The notes under the pieces are model-generated. The model worked only from the letters and a program-made list of their open reading frames with translations. It was not told the DNA's origin and made no database searches. A stretch of 64,000 nucleotides of DNA from Xylanibacter rodentium (GTDB lineage: Bacteria > Bacteroidota > Bacteroidia > Bacteroidales > Bacteroidaceae): assembly GCF_013166575.1 (NCBI RefSeq), contig NZ_JABKKE010000015.1:34597-98596 (forward strand), given 5' to 3'. Each line of letters opens with the position of its first letter. The stretch's first letter is position 1. The translations under genes were made by a program, and so were the position numbers. Positions 17,335 through 24,516 of the stretch are shown one piece after another.

Positions 17335-18134
17335 GATAGATTATTTCTTATTATCGTCAATTGATTTCTAAAAAAGTTTGGTTGTTTCTTCATTTTTGCA
17401 AGGTTACCTACTAATAGTAGGTAGAAAAAAGCAACATCAACGGTGTCATCTTTCCACTCTTGAATTATATCGGAAACAGGCTCTGATATATAAAACCCAT
17501 CGTTCCCACTGCTACAAAATATTCTTTCTGTAAGAATGGTGTTGATATTCAACTGGGACGATGCAAAACTGTTTAAGACATTCCCTTTATTATCAGTATG
17601 GACAATCCTTTTCAGTTTGTCAGTTGCCGTGAGATTATAAAACAAGAAGCCATCGTCTACTTTCATGAAGTCAATAGCTGTGAATTTGATTTTTATTCTA
17701 TCCAAGAAATTCAATTCAGCATCATATTCTAATACACAACGCCCACCGAAATCAAGAATATAAACACATCCTTCAAATTCCGATATTGATTTGGGGTCCA
17801 AATATTCCGAACGTCCACGACCAATCTTGTTTATACTATTTTTCAATTCTCCTGTGAGAGAATTGAATACGAACACCGATTTGTCCTTATCTAAAATATA
17901 GATACAAGAATCATTCATACAAAAATCCTGTATCTGAGACACATAGCACGTGCTATCCACCGAAAGTAGCAATGTATCAATATCAGATATGAATTGACTG
18001 CAATCTATTGTGTTATTCTCATATCCGGCAATATCTATCAAAGGTGCTTCCTCCAATATAGATTCCTTACTTCTGCAATTTGTCAGTAGTAACAAAACCG
18101 AACTAATAAGTAGAAAAATATAACCTCGCTTCAT
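17331..18134 (-). CDS. Short six-bladed propeller lipoprotein (P4), 3' end replaced
   Basis: 267 residues from the ATG at 18134 (an earlier ATG at 18275 lies inside NVEALA-2). Lipobox 'LLTNC'. Blades 'SCIYILDKDKSVFVFNSLTG', 'KIGRGRSEYLDPKSI' and 'CVYILDFGGRCVLEYDAELN' are clear, but the protein is about 100 residues shorter than its homologues. The last ~30 residues ('LLLVGNLAKMKKQPNFFRNQ') resemble the C-terminal end of the neighbouring thioredoxin-like proteins (LVGNPLKNKR...) and begin at a perfect 9+1+9 palindrome at 17405-17423. It looks like a propeller/thioredoxin chimera made by deletion. Probably not a complete propeller. Confidence 0.65.
   Translation of the reverse strand: MKRGYIFLLISSVLLLLTNCRSKESILEEAPLIDIAGYENNTIDCSQFISDIDTLLLSVDSTCYVSQIQDFCMNDSCIYILDKDKSVFVFNSLTGELKNSINKIGRGRSEYLDPKSISEFEGCVYILDFGGRCVLEYDAELNFLDRIKIKFTAIDFMKVDDGFLFYNLTATDKLKRIVHTDNKGNVLNSFASSQLNINTILTERIFCSSGNDGFYISEPVSDIIQEWKDDTVDVAFFYLLLVGNLAKMKKQPNFFRNQLTIIRNNLS
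17405..17423. repeat. Perfect 19-bp palindrome at deletion junction
   Basis: TACCTACTAATAGTAGGTA, a 9-bp inverted repeat around one base, inside the 3' part of P4 exactly where propeller similarity ends. Confidence 0.8.
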
Positions 18135-18153
18135 TTGCTTTTTAATATGAACT

Positions 18154-18489
18154 TTAGTTGTCATCTGTATGATCTGATGAACAAGAAGAACAGCTATGTG
18201 AATGACATTCTGTATTTGAAGAATTGGGATCCAAATAACAACTTGCACTATACTCACCTGTCGGTTGGGTAACAATCTTTCCTTCGTATTCTATTTTTTC
18301 ATAACAAGGGGTGTGTATACTTGAATATGTTTGGGGGATTATGACATCACCATCTGCCAATGCCTCGACATTAGCCATAAACAATTCGTCGTCTTCAGCG
18401 ACAGAATAGGAAGTATATGCGTGATAAACGCTTGCGGCAGCTATCATAATAATAAAACCTCCAATGATAGAAAACTTTCTTTGTCTCAT
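18154..18489 (-). CDS. NVEALA-family secreted peptide 2
   Basis: 111 residues: N-terminal signal 'FSIIGGFIIMIAAASVYHAY', linker, motif 'LFMANVEALADGDV' at about 36-49, then a Ser/Thr/Asn-rich tail with five Cys, the last three clustered in 'TECHSHSCSSC'. The tail also carries several His, so metal binding is an alternative to disulfides. It ends 19 bp before the P4 start with no hairpin between. The signal region closely resembles that of NVEALA-5, while the tails after the motif are unrelated, as expected for a conserved leader joined to variable cargo. Confidence 0.84.
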   Translation of the reverse strand: MRQRKFSIIGGFIIMIAAASVYHAYTSYSVAEDDELFMANVEALADGDVIIPQTYSSIHTPCYEKIEYEGKIVTQPTGEYSASCYLDPNSSNTECHSHSCSSCSSDHTDDN

Positions 18490-18849
18490 AATTTATTAAT
18501 GTTTAAAGAGTTAATATTTTACCGAAAAAATTAAACGGCAGGATTCGCCTTATGTTGTATCTTTGATTTTCTTTCTTCCAATATGTTATTGCATTTTTAT
18601 AAAGCATTTCTTTGCCGATGGCTTCAATTATAATTCATATTACATGTTGATGAAGTTGAATTATCATGATATGCCATATTTTTTAATGTGTATCTACATT
18701 GTCCTGCCACGGAATTATCTTACTTCGGACCAACTCCCTTATGCCGTAAATCGTGCTTTGGCGACTATGGGTAATAACCTTGTGATTAACTTCAAAGAAC
18801 ATGCAGCTTTATTTTGTTGACTAACTTAAAATAACTCCTTTGATGGATA
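18490..18849. other. 360-bp intergenic region with gene relics
   Basis: No intact gene. It contains the thioredoxin-like relic described separately and an unrecognised plus-strand reading frame (18563-18820) whose end overlaps the locus-wide terminal motif TTTTGTTGACTAACTTAA at about 18814-18831. A short segment near 18520-18545 resembles the start of the 240-bp repeat upstream of NVEALA-4 and -5. Confidence 0.55.
18624..18690 (-). pseudogene. Relic of thioredoxin-like gene 3' end
   Basis: About 45 bp (18644-18688) align with the 3' part of Trx1 (around 12803-12850): minus-strand reading gives 'NMAYHDNSTSSTCNM' against 'NMTYYDNLISSTCNI'. The reading frame stops at 18624. It lies where a thioredoxin-like gene is expected, after propeller P5. 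Confidence 0.5.
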
Positions 18850-19848
18850 TTAGTAATCTAATTTATAAGTATATATGACATTCGGCTTATTTGATATTAT
18901 TGCATATAGAATACCTTCTTCTGAAATACAATAATTATCAATTGGAATATCAAAGGTCAAGCGTTGCTTTAATATCCCATCCCATGTCCAGATTTGCATT
19001 TCTCGAGGTCGCTGTTCGTTATCCAACTCATAAAAACCGTCTATACCTATTTCTGAATTATTATACATAACGGCAATATATGAACTATTCCATTTTATTT
19101 TATAATAACAGTATTCATGTTCATCTTTAATTCGTTTTTTGTTGGTATTCTTTATTCTTATTTCCTCTAATAATTTCCCTTGAAGGTCATAACAACGTAT
19201 CAAATCACGACATCTGTGAAAATCCCAAATAACATTCTTTCCCTCTGTCCCTGCCGATATTGAACTATTAAAAAAGAAATTATCGTTGCCCTTCAATGCA
19301 GGGGCTGCGTAATCTCCAAAACCGGAATAATGTCCGTCTTTATATAATAAATGTTCATTTCCTTTTCCGTCTGTGAATCCAGACGTAATATAAACATCTC
19401 TTCCAACTCTTAGAACATGATTCAACGCGTCCGGAATTTTTATTATATGTTCGTTTACAAATTGGATAGTATCTTTTTTTAATAAAAATTCTTTTATTAT
19501 ATTACGTGAAAGTACAAAAAACGAAGAATCTGTATTAGAAAAATAATCATTACGCAAAGATACCATTTCATATTTCGCATGTCCCTTACTTATACTTGAA
19601 CAGACGTATTCAAAATTGTCACATGAAAATATAGAGACTAAAGAATCTTTTCGTTGAGGTTCCATTATAATTAACTTATCGTTTAATGTATTTATGCTTT
19701 CAGGATATACCAAAATTGAATCTATCAAATGAGATTCCATCCTGCAATTTTTTACTTTGTATTCCGACAGGTCGCAAGTACGTTGTTTGGTTGAGCCACA
19801 AGACACAAACAATAACAATGGTATATAATATAAAAAAGATAATTTCAT
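18850..19848 (-). CDS. TolB-like six-bladed propeller lipoprotein (P5)
   Basis: 332 residues from the ATG at 19848 (the alternative at 19890 lies in the preceding hairpin). Lipobox 'LLFVSC'. 'SINTLNDKLIIMEPQRKDSL', 'CSSISKGHAKYEMVSL' and the last blade 'NYCISEEGILYAIISNKPNV' match P3, placing it in the TolB-like propeller group. There are further cysteines in the mature part ('KNCRM', 'FSCDNFEYVC', 'FHRCRDLIRC'), more than in its paralogues. It follows NVEALA-3 after a hairpin and is followed by a thioredoxin-like relic. Confidence 0.83.
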   Translation of the reverse strand: MKLSFLYYIPLLLFVSCGSTKQRTCDLSEYKVKNCRMESHLIDSILVYPESINTLNDKLIIMEPQRKDSLVSIFSCDNFEYVCSSISKGHAKYEMVSLRNDYFSNTDSSFFVLSRNIIKEFLLKKDTIQFVNEHIIKIPDALNHVLRVGRDVYITSGFTDGKGNEHLLYKDGHYSGFGDYAAPALKGNDNFFFNSSISAGTEGKNVIWDFHRCRDLIRCYDLQGKLLEEIRIKNTNKKRIKDEHEYCYYKIKWNSSYIAVMYNNSEIGIDGFYELDNEQRPREMQIWTWDGILKQRLTFDIPIDNYCISEEGILYAIISNKPNVIYTYKLDY

Positions 19849-19874
19849 AAAAATACTTTTTAGAATTAACACTG

Positions 19875-19913
19875 AAATGGAGTTGGTCATATATCACATG
19901 GCCAACTCCATTT
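19875..19913. terminator. Hairpin between NVEALA-3 and propeller P5
   Basis: AAATGGAGTTGG at 19875-19886 pairs with CCAACTCCATTT at 19902-19913 (12-bp perfect stem, 15-nt loop). A run of T follows on the plus strand; on the transcribed minus strand the stem is followed only by a short T stretch, so partial termination or RNA stabilisation is more likely there. Same position relative to the genes as the hairpin after NVEALA-1. Confidence 0.65.
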
Positions 19914-19925
19914 TTTTATAATACT

Positions 19926-20162
19926 TTACTTACACTCATCTTTATCTGATGCGGATTTACATTTTACCTCAGATCCACATGGACTACACTTATAAACAGT
20001 TAGGTCTCCACCTTCACCAGTCCACGAAGAATAGCATGTAAGCTTTTTACCGGCATCACTTTCACCTGACGCAGATAATGCCTCTACGTTTTCAATAAAT
20101 AAATTACTTTCAGAGCTACTTGGAATTGTTTTATAACAAACAGCTCCTCCACTGATTACCAT
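19926..20162 (-). CDS. NVEALA-family secreted peptide 3, signal peptide frameshifted
   Basis: The frame carrying the motif 'LFIENVEALSASGES' and a tail with five Cys ('KLTCYSS', 'YKCSPCGSE', 'VKCKS', 'DECK') has only an internal ATG at 20162, in the middle of a hydrophobic signal. The natural start is the ATG at 20197, which is out of frame by one base: an A-run on the coding strand (20187-20192) has six A where seven would give a perfect signal peptide beginning MRKKFYFIAVCAMVIS. So this copy is off by a 1-bp slip, phase-variable, expressed by slippage, or contains a sequencing error. It follows Trx2 closely (18 bp from 20197). Confidence 0.7.
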   Translation of the reverse strand: MVISGGAVCYKTIPSSSESNLFIENVEALSASGESDAGKKLTCYSSWTGEGGDLTVYKCSPCGSEVKCKSASDKDECK

Positions 20163-20215
20163 CGCACAAACAGCAATAAAATAGAATTTTTTCTCATAAT
20201 TGATTATTGTTTAAA

Positions 20216-20800
20216 TTAATACTTTATTATGGACATTACTGTCCTTTTATAAATATCTTCAAGGTTTTTACTGTTTAAAGGATTACCAACGAACAAAATA
20301 CTGTCATGCTTATTCAAAAGAAATTGATGAAACTTACTATTCTTTGGAAATTCTCTGTTGGCCGCTCTAAAATAATATGCGGTATCAATATACACATGAC
20401 TTTTTAGTCCAGATGACTCAATGGAAAGGTAAATATCCATAAGTGATTCAGCGTTTTTAGGAACTACTATAAAAACGTATCTAAGTTTTCCATCATACAG
20501 TTTTGCTTCATCTATAAAATCATTCCACATATACATTCTGTCCAATGCACAAGGAGAACATTCTGAAGAATCGACATATACAACAAATCGCAAATCCGGT
20601 TCAACACTATCTACAATAACTGTATCAACAGCCTGTATCCTACATTGCATCTTGTTTAAACAAAGATTTATAGGATGAGACCGCATTTTCTCCAATGTCT
20701 CTTTTACAGAATCTTCTCCGCTGTCACATCCCGACAGCATTGCTATGGCATTTATTATAAGACAACTTGCCAAAACAAAAATAATATATTTTTTATACAT
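20216..20800 (-). CDS. Thioredoxin-fold lipoprotein with CSPC motif (Trx2)
   Basis: Lipoprotein of 194 residues, lipobox 'LSGC' (Cys at about 25). 'VVYVDSSECSPCALDRMYMW' is the strand and CxxC active site, then 'LRYVFIVVP', and closing strand 'FLLNKHDSILFVGNPLNSKN'. This is the intact reference for the family in the window. 'ETLEKMRSHPINL' after the lipid anchor is also shared with Trx4 ('ETILKMTSRPVNL'). Role: envelope thiol-disulfide exchange; the partner is likely the Cys-rich peptide encoded just downstream. It is preceded by a terminator, so its own promoter should lie in 20801-20917, though none is obvious. Confidence 0.82.
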   Translation of the reverse strand: MYKKYIIFVLASCLIINAIAMLSGCDSGEDSVKETLEKMRSHPINLCLNKMQCRIQAVDTVIVDSVEPDLRFVVYVDSSECSPCALDRMYMWNDFIDEAKLYDGKLRYVFIVVPKNAESLMDIYLSIESSGLKSHVYIDTAYYFRAANREFPKNSKFHQFLLNKHDSILFVGNPLNSKNLEDIYKRTVMSIIKY

Positions 20801-21095
20801 CGCTTTCTTTTCAACTTTTTATTGTTTATAAAGATTAATTAAAACCGACACTTCTGTTCCGGCGGTCGGTTTCACCATATATCCATTGTATAAATACATG
20901 ATGCCGAATATTTCGGGAAAAAGATGTGTGCCGGAAAAATAAAAAACTATACGGCACACATCACGATAATCATGGTATCAGTCCTACTACTAAACTATTA
21001 TTTTACAGAGAAAAACTGCAATACAACTCACTGGCCAAGCCATCGGCTGCAACAACGCTTATAGAATGGTCATGCGGGCTGTTTCATTTGGTTAT
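20801..21095. other. Intergenic region with terminator
   Basis: 295 bp between the DUF3244 gene and Trx2. Holds the terminator at 20918-20962 and the downstream GATACCATGA segment also present near 26456 and 28840, which corresponds to the end of a thioredoxin-like gene in those copies. No coding region seen. Confidence 0.5.
20918..20962 (-). terminator. Rho-independent terminator after DUF3244 gene
   Basis: On the minus strand the stem GATGTGTGCCG / CGGCACACATC (11 bp, 18-nt loop) is followed directly by TTTTT. Related hairpins (GTGTGCCGG core) occur at 26412-26443 and 28789-28820. Confidence 0.75.
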
Positions 21096-21521
21096 CTATA
21101 TTACTATATCCCCATAAAAATAATAACCACCGCGATACAGACGTATCTCGTATTCACCGGCAAAGCCGTTCGGAATCTCCACCGTCTCGGCACTTTCGAG
21201 CACCTCGGATGAATATACAGTATAACTGTCTCCGTTTTCGTATTTTGCCACTAATTGAATCTCGTCGAAAGAATATCCGTCCAGATATACCGTATGTCCG
21301 TCCATGTATATGGATGGTATCTGCATTGGAGATCTTCCGATGCCTGTGCCCTTTTCTATCGGATTTTCATAAAATACACGCAAATCTATATAGATGCGAT
21401 TCTGACCTTTATCGACAAGGTCTACATTCACTGCCACATTGTCCTTATTGTCCGCTGTCACATTTCCGGCAAATGCCGACATTATTAAAAGGCATGTAGT
21501 TAATAATTGTTTTCTGTTCAT
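21096..21521 (-). CDS. DUF3244 small secreted protein
   Basis: 141 residues from the ATG at 21521; the longer frame starting at 21617 runs over the promoter and is rejected. Signal peptide 'QLLTTCLLIMSAFAGNVTA', then a single Ig-like beta-sandwich: 'QIPSIYMDGHTVYLDGYSFD' and the C-terminal 'GEYEIRLYRGGYYFYGDIVI'. DUF3244 proteins are small Bacteroidota exported proteins of unknown function. It has a well-formed promoter and its own terminator, and lies between the regulator and Trx2. A damaged paralogue with the same flanks sits at 28940-29361. Confidence 0.85.
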   Translation of the reverse strand: MNRKQLLTTCLLIMSAFAGNVTADNKDNVAVNVDLVDKGQNRIYIDLRVFYENPIEKGTGIGRSPMQIPSIYMDGHTVYLDGYSFDEIQLVAKYENGDSYTVYSSEVLESAETVEIPNGFAGEYEIRLYRGGYYFYGDIVI

Positions 21522-21547
21522 GTTTAATGATCGTTTTAAATTTTGTA

Positions 21548-21579
21548 CAAAAGTAACAAAAAAGAATAAATTTCCCAAA
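21548..21579 (-). promoter_or_regulatory. Promoter of DUF3244 gene
   Basis: Minus-strand -7 box TACTTTTG (21548-21555) and -33 TTTG (21576-21579) with 20-bp spacing; ATG 27 bp downstream. Exactly preserved in the duplicated copy at 29388-29419. Confidence 0.7.
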
Positions 21580-21679
21580 TAATCTTTATACACATAATAC
21601 ACACCTCCGGAAAACAACTTTTACAACCTGTTTACACTCAATGCGTTACGTACAATAATACACAAAATACACAGCAGCG

Positions 21680-23431
21680 TTATTTTAGCATTTTAAGTCT
21701 CGAATCGAGTTCTTTTGTTCCCGATTTCTTAAAAAGTTTCATGTTTATACAACTTCTTATGTTGGTTATACGCTGCAGCGATATGTTTAAGAGGACGGCT
21801 ATTTCCGACGGAATGAAATTAAGCCGTATCATCGCACACACTTTGATTTCTCTTTCTTTAAGTTTGTATTTCGGTAAGGTTATAATATTATAAAAATCCG
21901 GAAGAATGTTTTTTGTGAGCGCAATGACGGCAGACAGTTCCTGTTCCGTAGCTGCATCTCCCTTTGCTGCAAGTAAATGTAGTTTTACTGCGACCTCGCT
22001 GTTTCTTAGCGTCCGCTCGTTTTCTGTAACATCATTATCAATACAACAGTCATGATAGGCGGAGATGGATTTTTTCAATTCCTTTATTTCGTTTTCCTTT
22101 ACGGCCTTGTATTTTTCGAAATCCGATTCCATCATCTGGAGATCACTTGCAGCCTTGTCGCAATCGGCCCAGATGCCATTGTACTTCCTGTTCATTTCTG
22201 TATATGCCATACGCTGTCTTCGCATTCTTGCATTGTACATCCTATACGGTACTACTATAGCAATGACGGCGAAACATATCACACATATAATCAGGAAGCG
22301 GTAATTGTCGGCCTCTGCCGCCTTGTCCTTCGCTGTCTGTTGGGCTTTGTTGTAGTTGTACAGTGCCTTTGCCTTGTTGATTGCTTCCGCCGACCTTACT
22401 ATTGCCGACGAGTCGTTCATCCGGCAGAACAGTCTCGCGTATTTTACTACAGAATCTGCCCGGAGCTGGTTCTCATAGTATGCCATAAGCTCGCGGTATG
22501 CCACTTCGGCACACTGTATGTTGTCCTTGAACTTTATCAGTTTTTTCAGATACATGTATGCGGAGTCTGCCTGTCCTACGGCGTTGTAATATCTTGCCTT
22601 TGTCCCATAGTACGATTCCTTTCCAGCCTCTATGTTCCCGTCTGTATCAAAAAATCCGGAATAACGCTCATAATAGTCCATGCGCGTCTTAGCCTTGTCA
22701 TATTTCTTCCGGTGAAGATATACATCTATCACAGCCGGAAGATGGCCTGCCGCAAAATCCTTGCGGCCGAGCCCCTCGTACATCCTTACCACGTTGTCGG
22801 TTATGCTGATGACAGAGTCCATTTTGTACATATTGAAATAGGCGTATGCTTTCAGGGCATAAGCGTTAAATGCCATTATCGTATCTTTGGCTTTCATGGC
22901 GGTTGCATAAGTGTTCTCCCACTCTTCAAGTTCATATTCCGGAGAGCCCATTTTGTTGAACAGTGTTCCCATCTGTCCGTGTATCCTGCAGAGTGTATGC
23001 CAGTCGCAATCACCGGCTGTGGTGTCGGCCAGAGATACTGCCTCGTGGTATTGATCAAGCGCCATGGGCGCGTCATTAAGGTCGCGGTATACACATCCCA
23101 ACAGATAGTGTGCCGTCATCCGCTGGCTGCGGTTTCCGTGGCGGTCGTACCACTCGGCCACGGCTGCCATTGTGGAATCTGTGGTGAACGGTACGAACAT
23201 CTTGTTTTGTGCCTTTGCCTTCAGCAGCTCCAAGCGCATGCGCAGTGCCTTGGGCAGGCTGTCGGGCGATGCACATACAGACGACAGCATCGTAAAAGCC
23301 GAATCGGGACGGCTTTCCATCAATAGCTCTGCGGCATCAAGCAACTGTTCGGATTTATGCCTGTCAACACATGCAGAAATAACTAAAATTATGAAAACAA
23401 CAAACGGTAATATATATATTTTTTTCTTCAT
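21680..23431 (-). CDS. TPR - transmembrane - helix-turn-helix regulator
   Basis: 583 residues from the ATG at 23431, which sits just below a -7 box; the longer frame (23551) lacks support. N-terminal lipoprotein-type signal ('VISAC'), TPR-like helices over about residues 20-370 ('HYLLGCVYRDLNDAPMALDQ'), one transmembrane helix 'FLIICVICFAVIAIVVPY', a coiled coil ('MMESDFEKYKAVKENEIKEL') and a C-terminal LuxR-like HTH ('KLKEREIKVCAMIRLNFIPS', 'ISLQRITNIRS'). So it could sense an exported ligand with the TPR part and bind DNA from the membrane. Similar TPR/HTH proteins are common in Bacteroidota; ligand unknown. It is the only regulator in the peptide locus. Confidence 0.83.
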   Translation of the reverse strand: MKKKIYILPFVVFIILVISACVDRHKSEQLLDAAELLMESRPDSAFTMLSSVCASPDSLPKALRMRLELLKAKAQNKMFVPFTTDSTMAAVAEWYDRHGNRSQRMTAHYLLGCVYRDLNDAPMALDQYHEAVSLADTTAGDCDWHTLCRIHGQMGTLFNKMGSPEYELEEWENTYATAMKAKDTIMAFNAYALKAYAYFNMYKMDSVISITDNVVRMYEGLGRKDFAAGHLPAVIDVYLHRKKYDKAKTRMDYYERYSGFFDTDGNIEAGKESYYGTKARYYNAVGQADSAYMYLKKLIKFKDNIQCAEVAYRELMAYYENQLRADSVVKYARLFCRMNDSSAIVRSAEAINKAKALYNYNKAQQTAKDKAAEADNYRFLIICVICFAVIAIVVPYRMYNARMRRQRMAYTEMNRKYNGIWADCDKAASDLQMMESDFEKYKAVKENEIKELKKSISAYHDCCIDNDVTENERTLRNSEVAVKLHLLAAKGDAATEQELSAVIALTKNILPDFYNIITLPKYKLKEREIKVCAMIRLNFIPSEIAVLLNISLQRITNIRSCINMKLFKKSGTKELDSRLKMLK

Positions 23432-23467
23432 ATCTGTTTTCTGAATCAAAATAAAAAATTTATTTTG

Positions 23468-23475
23468 CAAAGATA
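23468..23475 (-). promoter_or_regulatory. -7 box of regulator gene
   Basis: TATCTTTG on the minus strand, 36 bp above the chosen ATG; no convincing -33 box at normal spacing. Confidence 0.5.
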
Positions 23476-23653
23476 ATATAAAAAATAACAAAATACATAC
23501 ACCGGCAGGATATTTCGTGGGAAAAGTGTGAAAAATTAAAAATACAGGCAATTACATCGCTTCTGTATATTACAGTCATTTACATGTCTGCACCACAGGT
23601 TTTATATTGGGCATAAACTGTTCAGGCAAGCGGAAACAAATAAGGGAAACCGA

Positions 23654-23824
23654 TTAGACGATTTCCCTTTTGTTGTATGCTGTTTGTTGTTCTCTGAAAG
23701 GTCTGAGCTTGCCATATATATTGGGCCTTTTTTTCATTATGTCATGGAACATTTCATATATTCTTTTGTTTTTTAGCGGATTACCTACCAATACCACTCT
23801 GTTGCTTTCATCCAAAATGAAAGT
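23654..23824 (-). pseudogene. C-terminal fragment of thioredoxin-like gene
   Basis: Minus-strand reading gives 'TFILDESNRVVLVGNPLKNK', the closing strand of the thioredoxin-like lipoproteins, then about 35 more residues to a TAA at 23654. Everything upstream (signal, CxxC) is missing. The break at about 23825 is followed within 15 bp by the terminal motif AAGTTGGTCAACAAAATTA (23840-23858). The remaining intergenic DNA (23552-23937) holds nothing else recognisable. Confidence 0.8.
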
Positions 23825-23937
23825 TTGACTTTATATAAGTTGGTCAACAAAATTATAATTCTGCTTTTGATATGAAGGCATGAATTTGTTTTTGTATTGA
23901 TTGTTGTCATTACTGATTATCAATTATTAGGACATAT

Positions 23938-24516
23938 TCATTGTAATTTTAACTTCTCTATAAACTCCAGATATTTGTTCTCCATATCCATATTTTTTGT
24001 AGGATTTCCAATAAATACAATCCTATTACCTTTATCAAGAACAAAACAATGGTATCTATTCTTTTTAAGAATAAAAGGATTTACTTTGGAAAATTTATAT
24101 TCAGTATCTATATATATAGGATATAGCAGCCGACTGTCTAAATAATTAGATTTGAATTTATCTTCGCTTCCTTTAAGTGGAGAGAATATAAAATAATAAT
24201 CCATATTTATACCAAAAGCCTCTGTTTTGGAAATAATGCTATTCCATATTGTCAGTCTTTTTAACTCACAACTTGAACATTGTAATGAATCATGATATAT
24301 TATGAATTTATAATTCTCATTTTTATTTTCCGAATAAGTTCGAATATTTCTCTTTGGTTTGAATACAGTCATGTTTTCTATAGGAATACTTACTTTTACA
24401 GATTTGAGAAATTCATACTCTTCATCCATTTTTCTTTGTCGGAAGGCATAAACCATGTGTATCAATACAAGCATGATACACATGATAATACAGATAAATG
24501 TTATTTTAGAGTGCAT
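23938..24516 (-). CDS. Thioredoxin-fold membrane-anchored protein with CSSC motif (Trx3)
   Basis: 192 residues. N-terminal hydrophobic segment 'ITFICIIMCIMLVLIHMVYA' without a lipobox, so a signal anchor rather than a lipoprotein, unlike Trx1, 2 and 4. 'IIYHDSLQCSSCELKRLTIW' is the CxxC site and 'CFVLDKGNRIVFIGNPTKN' the closing strand. The start overlaps the P6 end by 16 bp, so it is co-translated. Role as for Trx2. A fragment of another copy lies immediately downstream, which suggests a tandem duplication followed by deletion. Confidence 0.82.
   Translation of the reverse strand: MHSKITFICIIMCIMLVLIHMVYAFRQRKMDEEYEFLKSVKVSIPIENMTVFKPKRNIRTYSENKNENYKFIIYHDSLQCSSCELKRLTIWNSIISKTEAFGINMDYYFIFSPLKGSEDKFKSNYLDSRLLYPIYIDTEYKFSKVNPFILKKNRYHCFVLDKGNRIVFIGNPTKNMDMENKYLEFIEKLKLQ

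Noticed and set aside
21522..21617. N-terminal extension of the DUF3244 gene
   Set aside because: It would cover the -7 and -33 boxes, and the shorter form starts with a proper signal peptide.
22052..23326. 424-codon plus-strand frame opposite the TPR regulator
   Set aside because: The minus-strand gene has TPR, TM and HTH features and a promoter; the plus frame has none.
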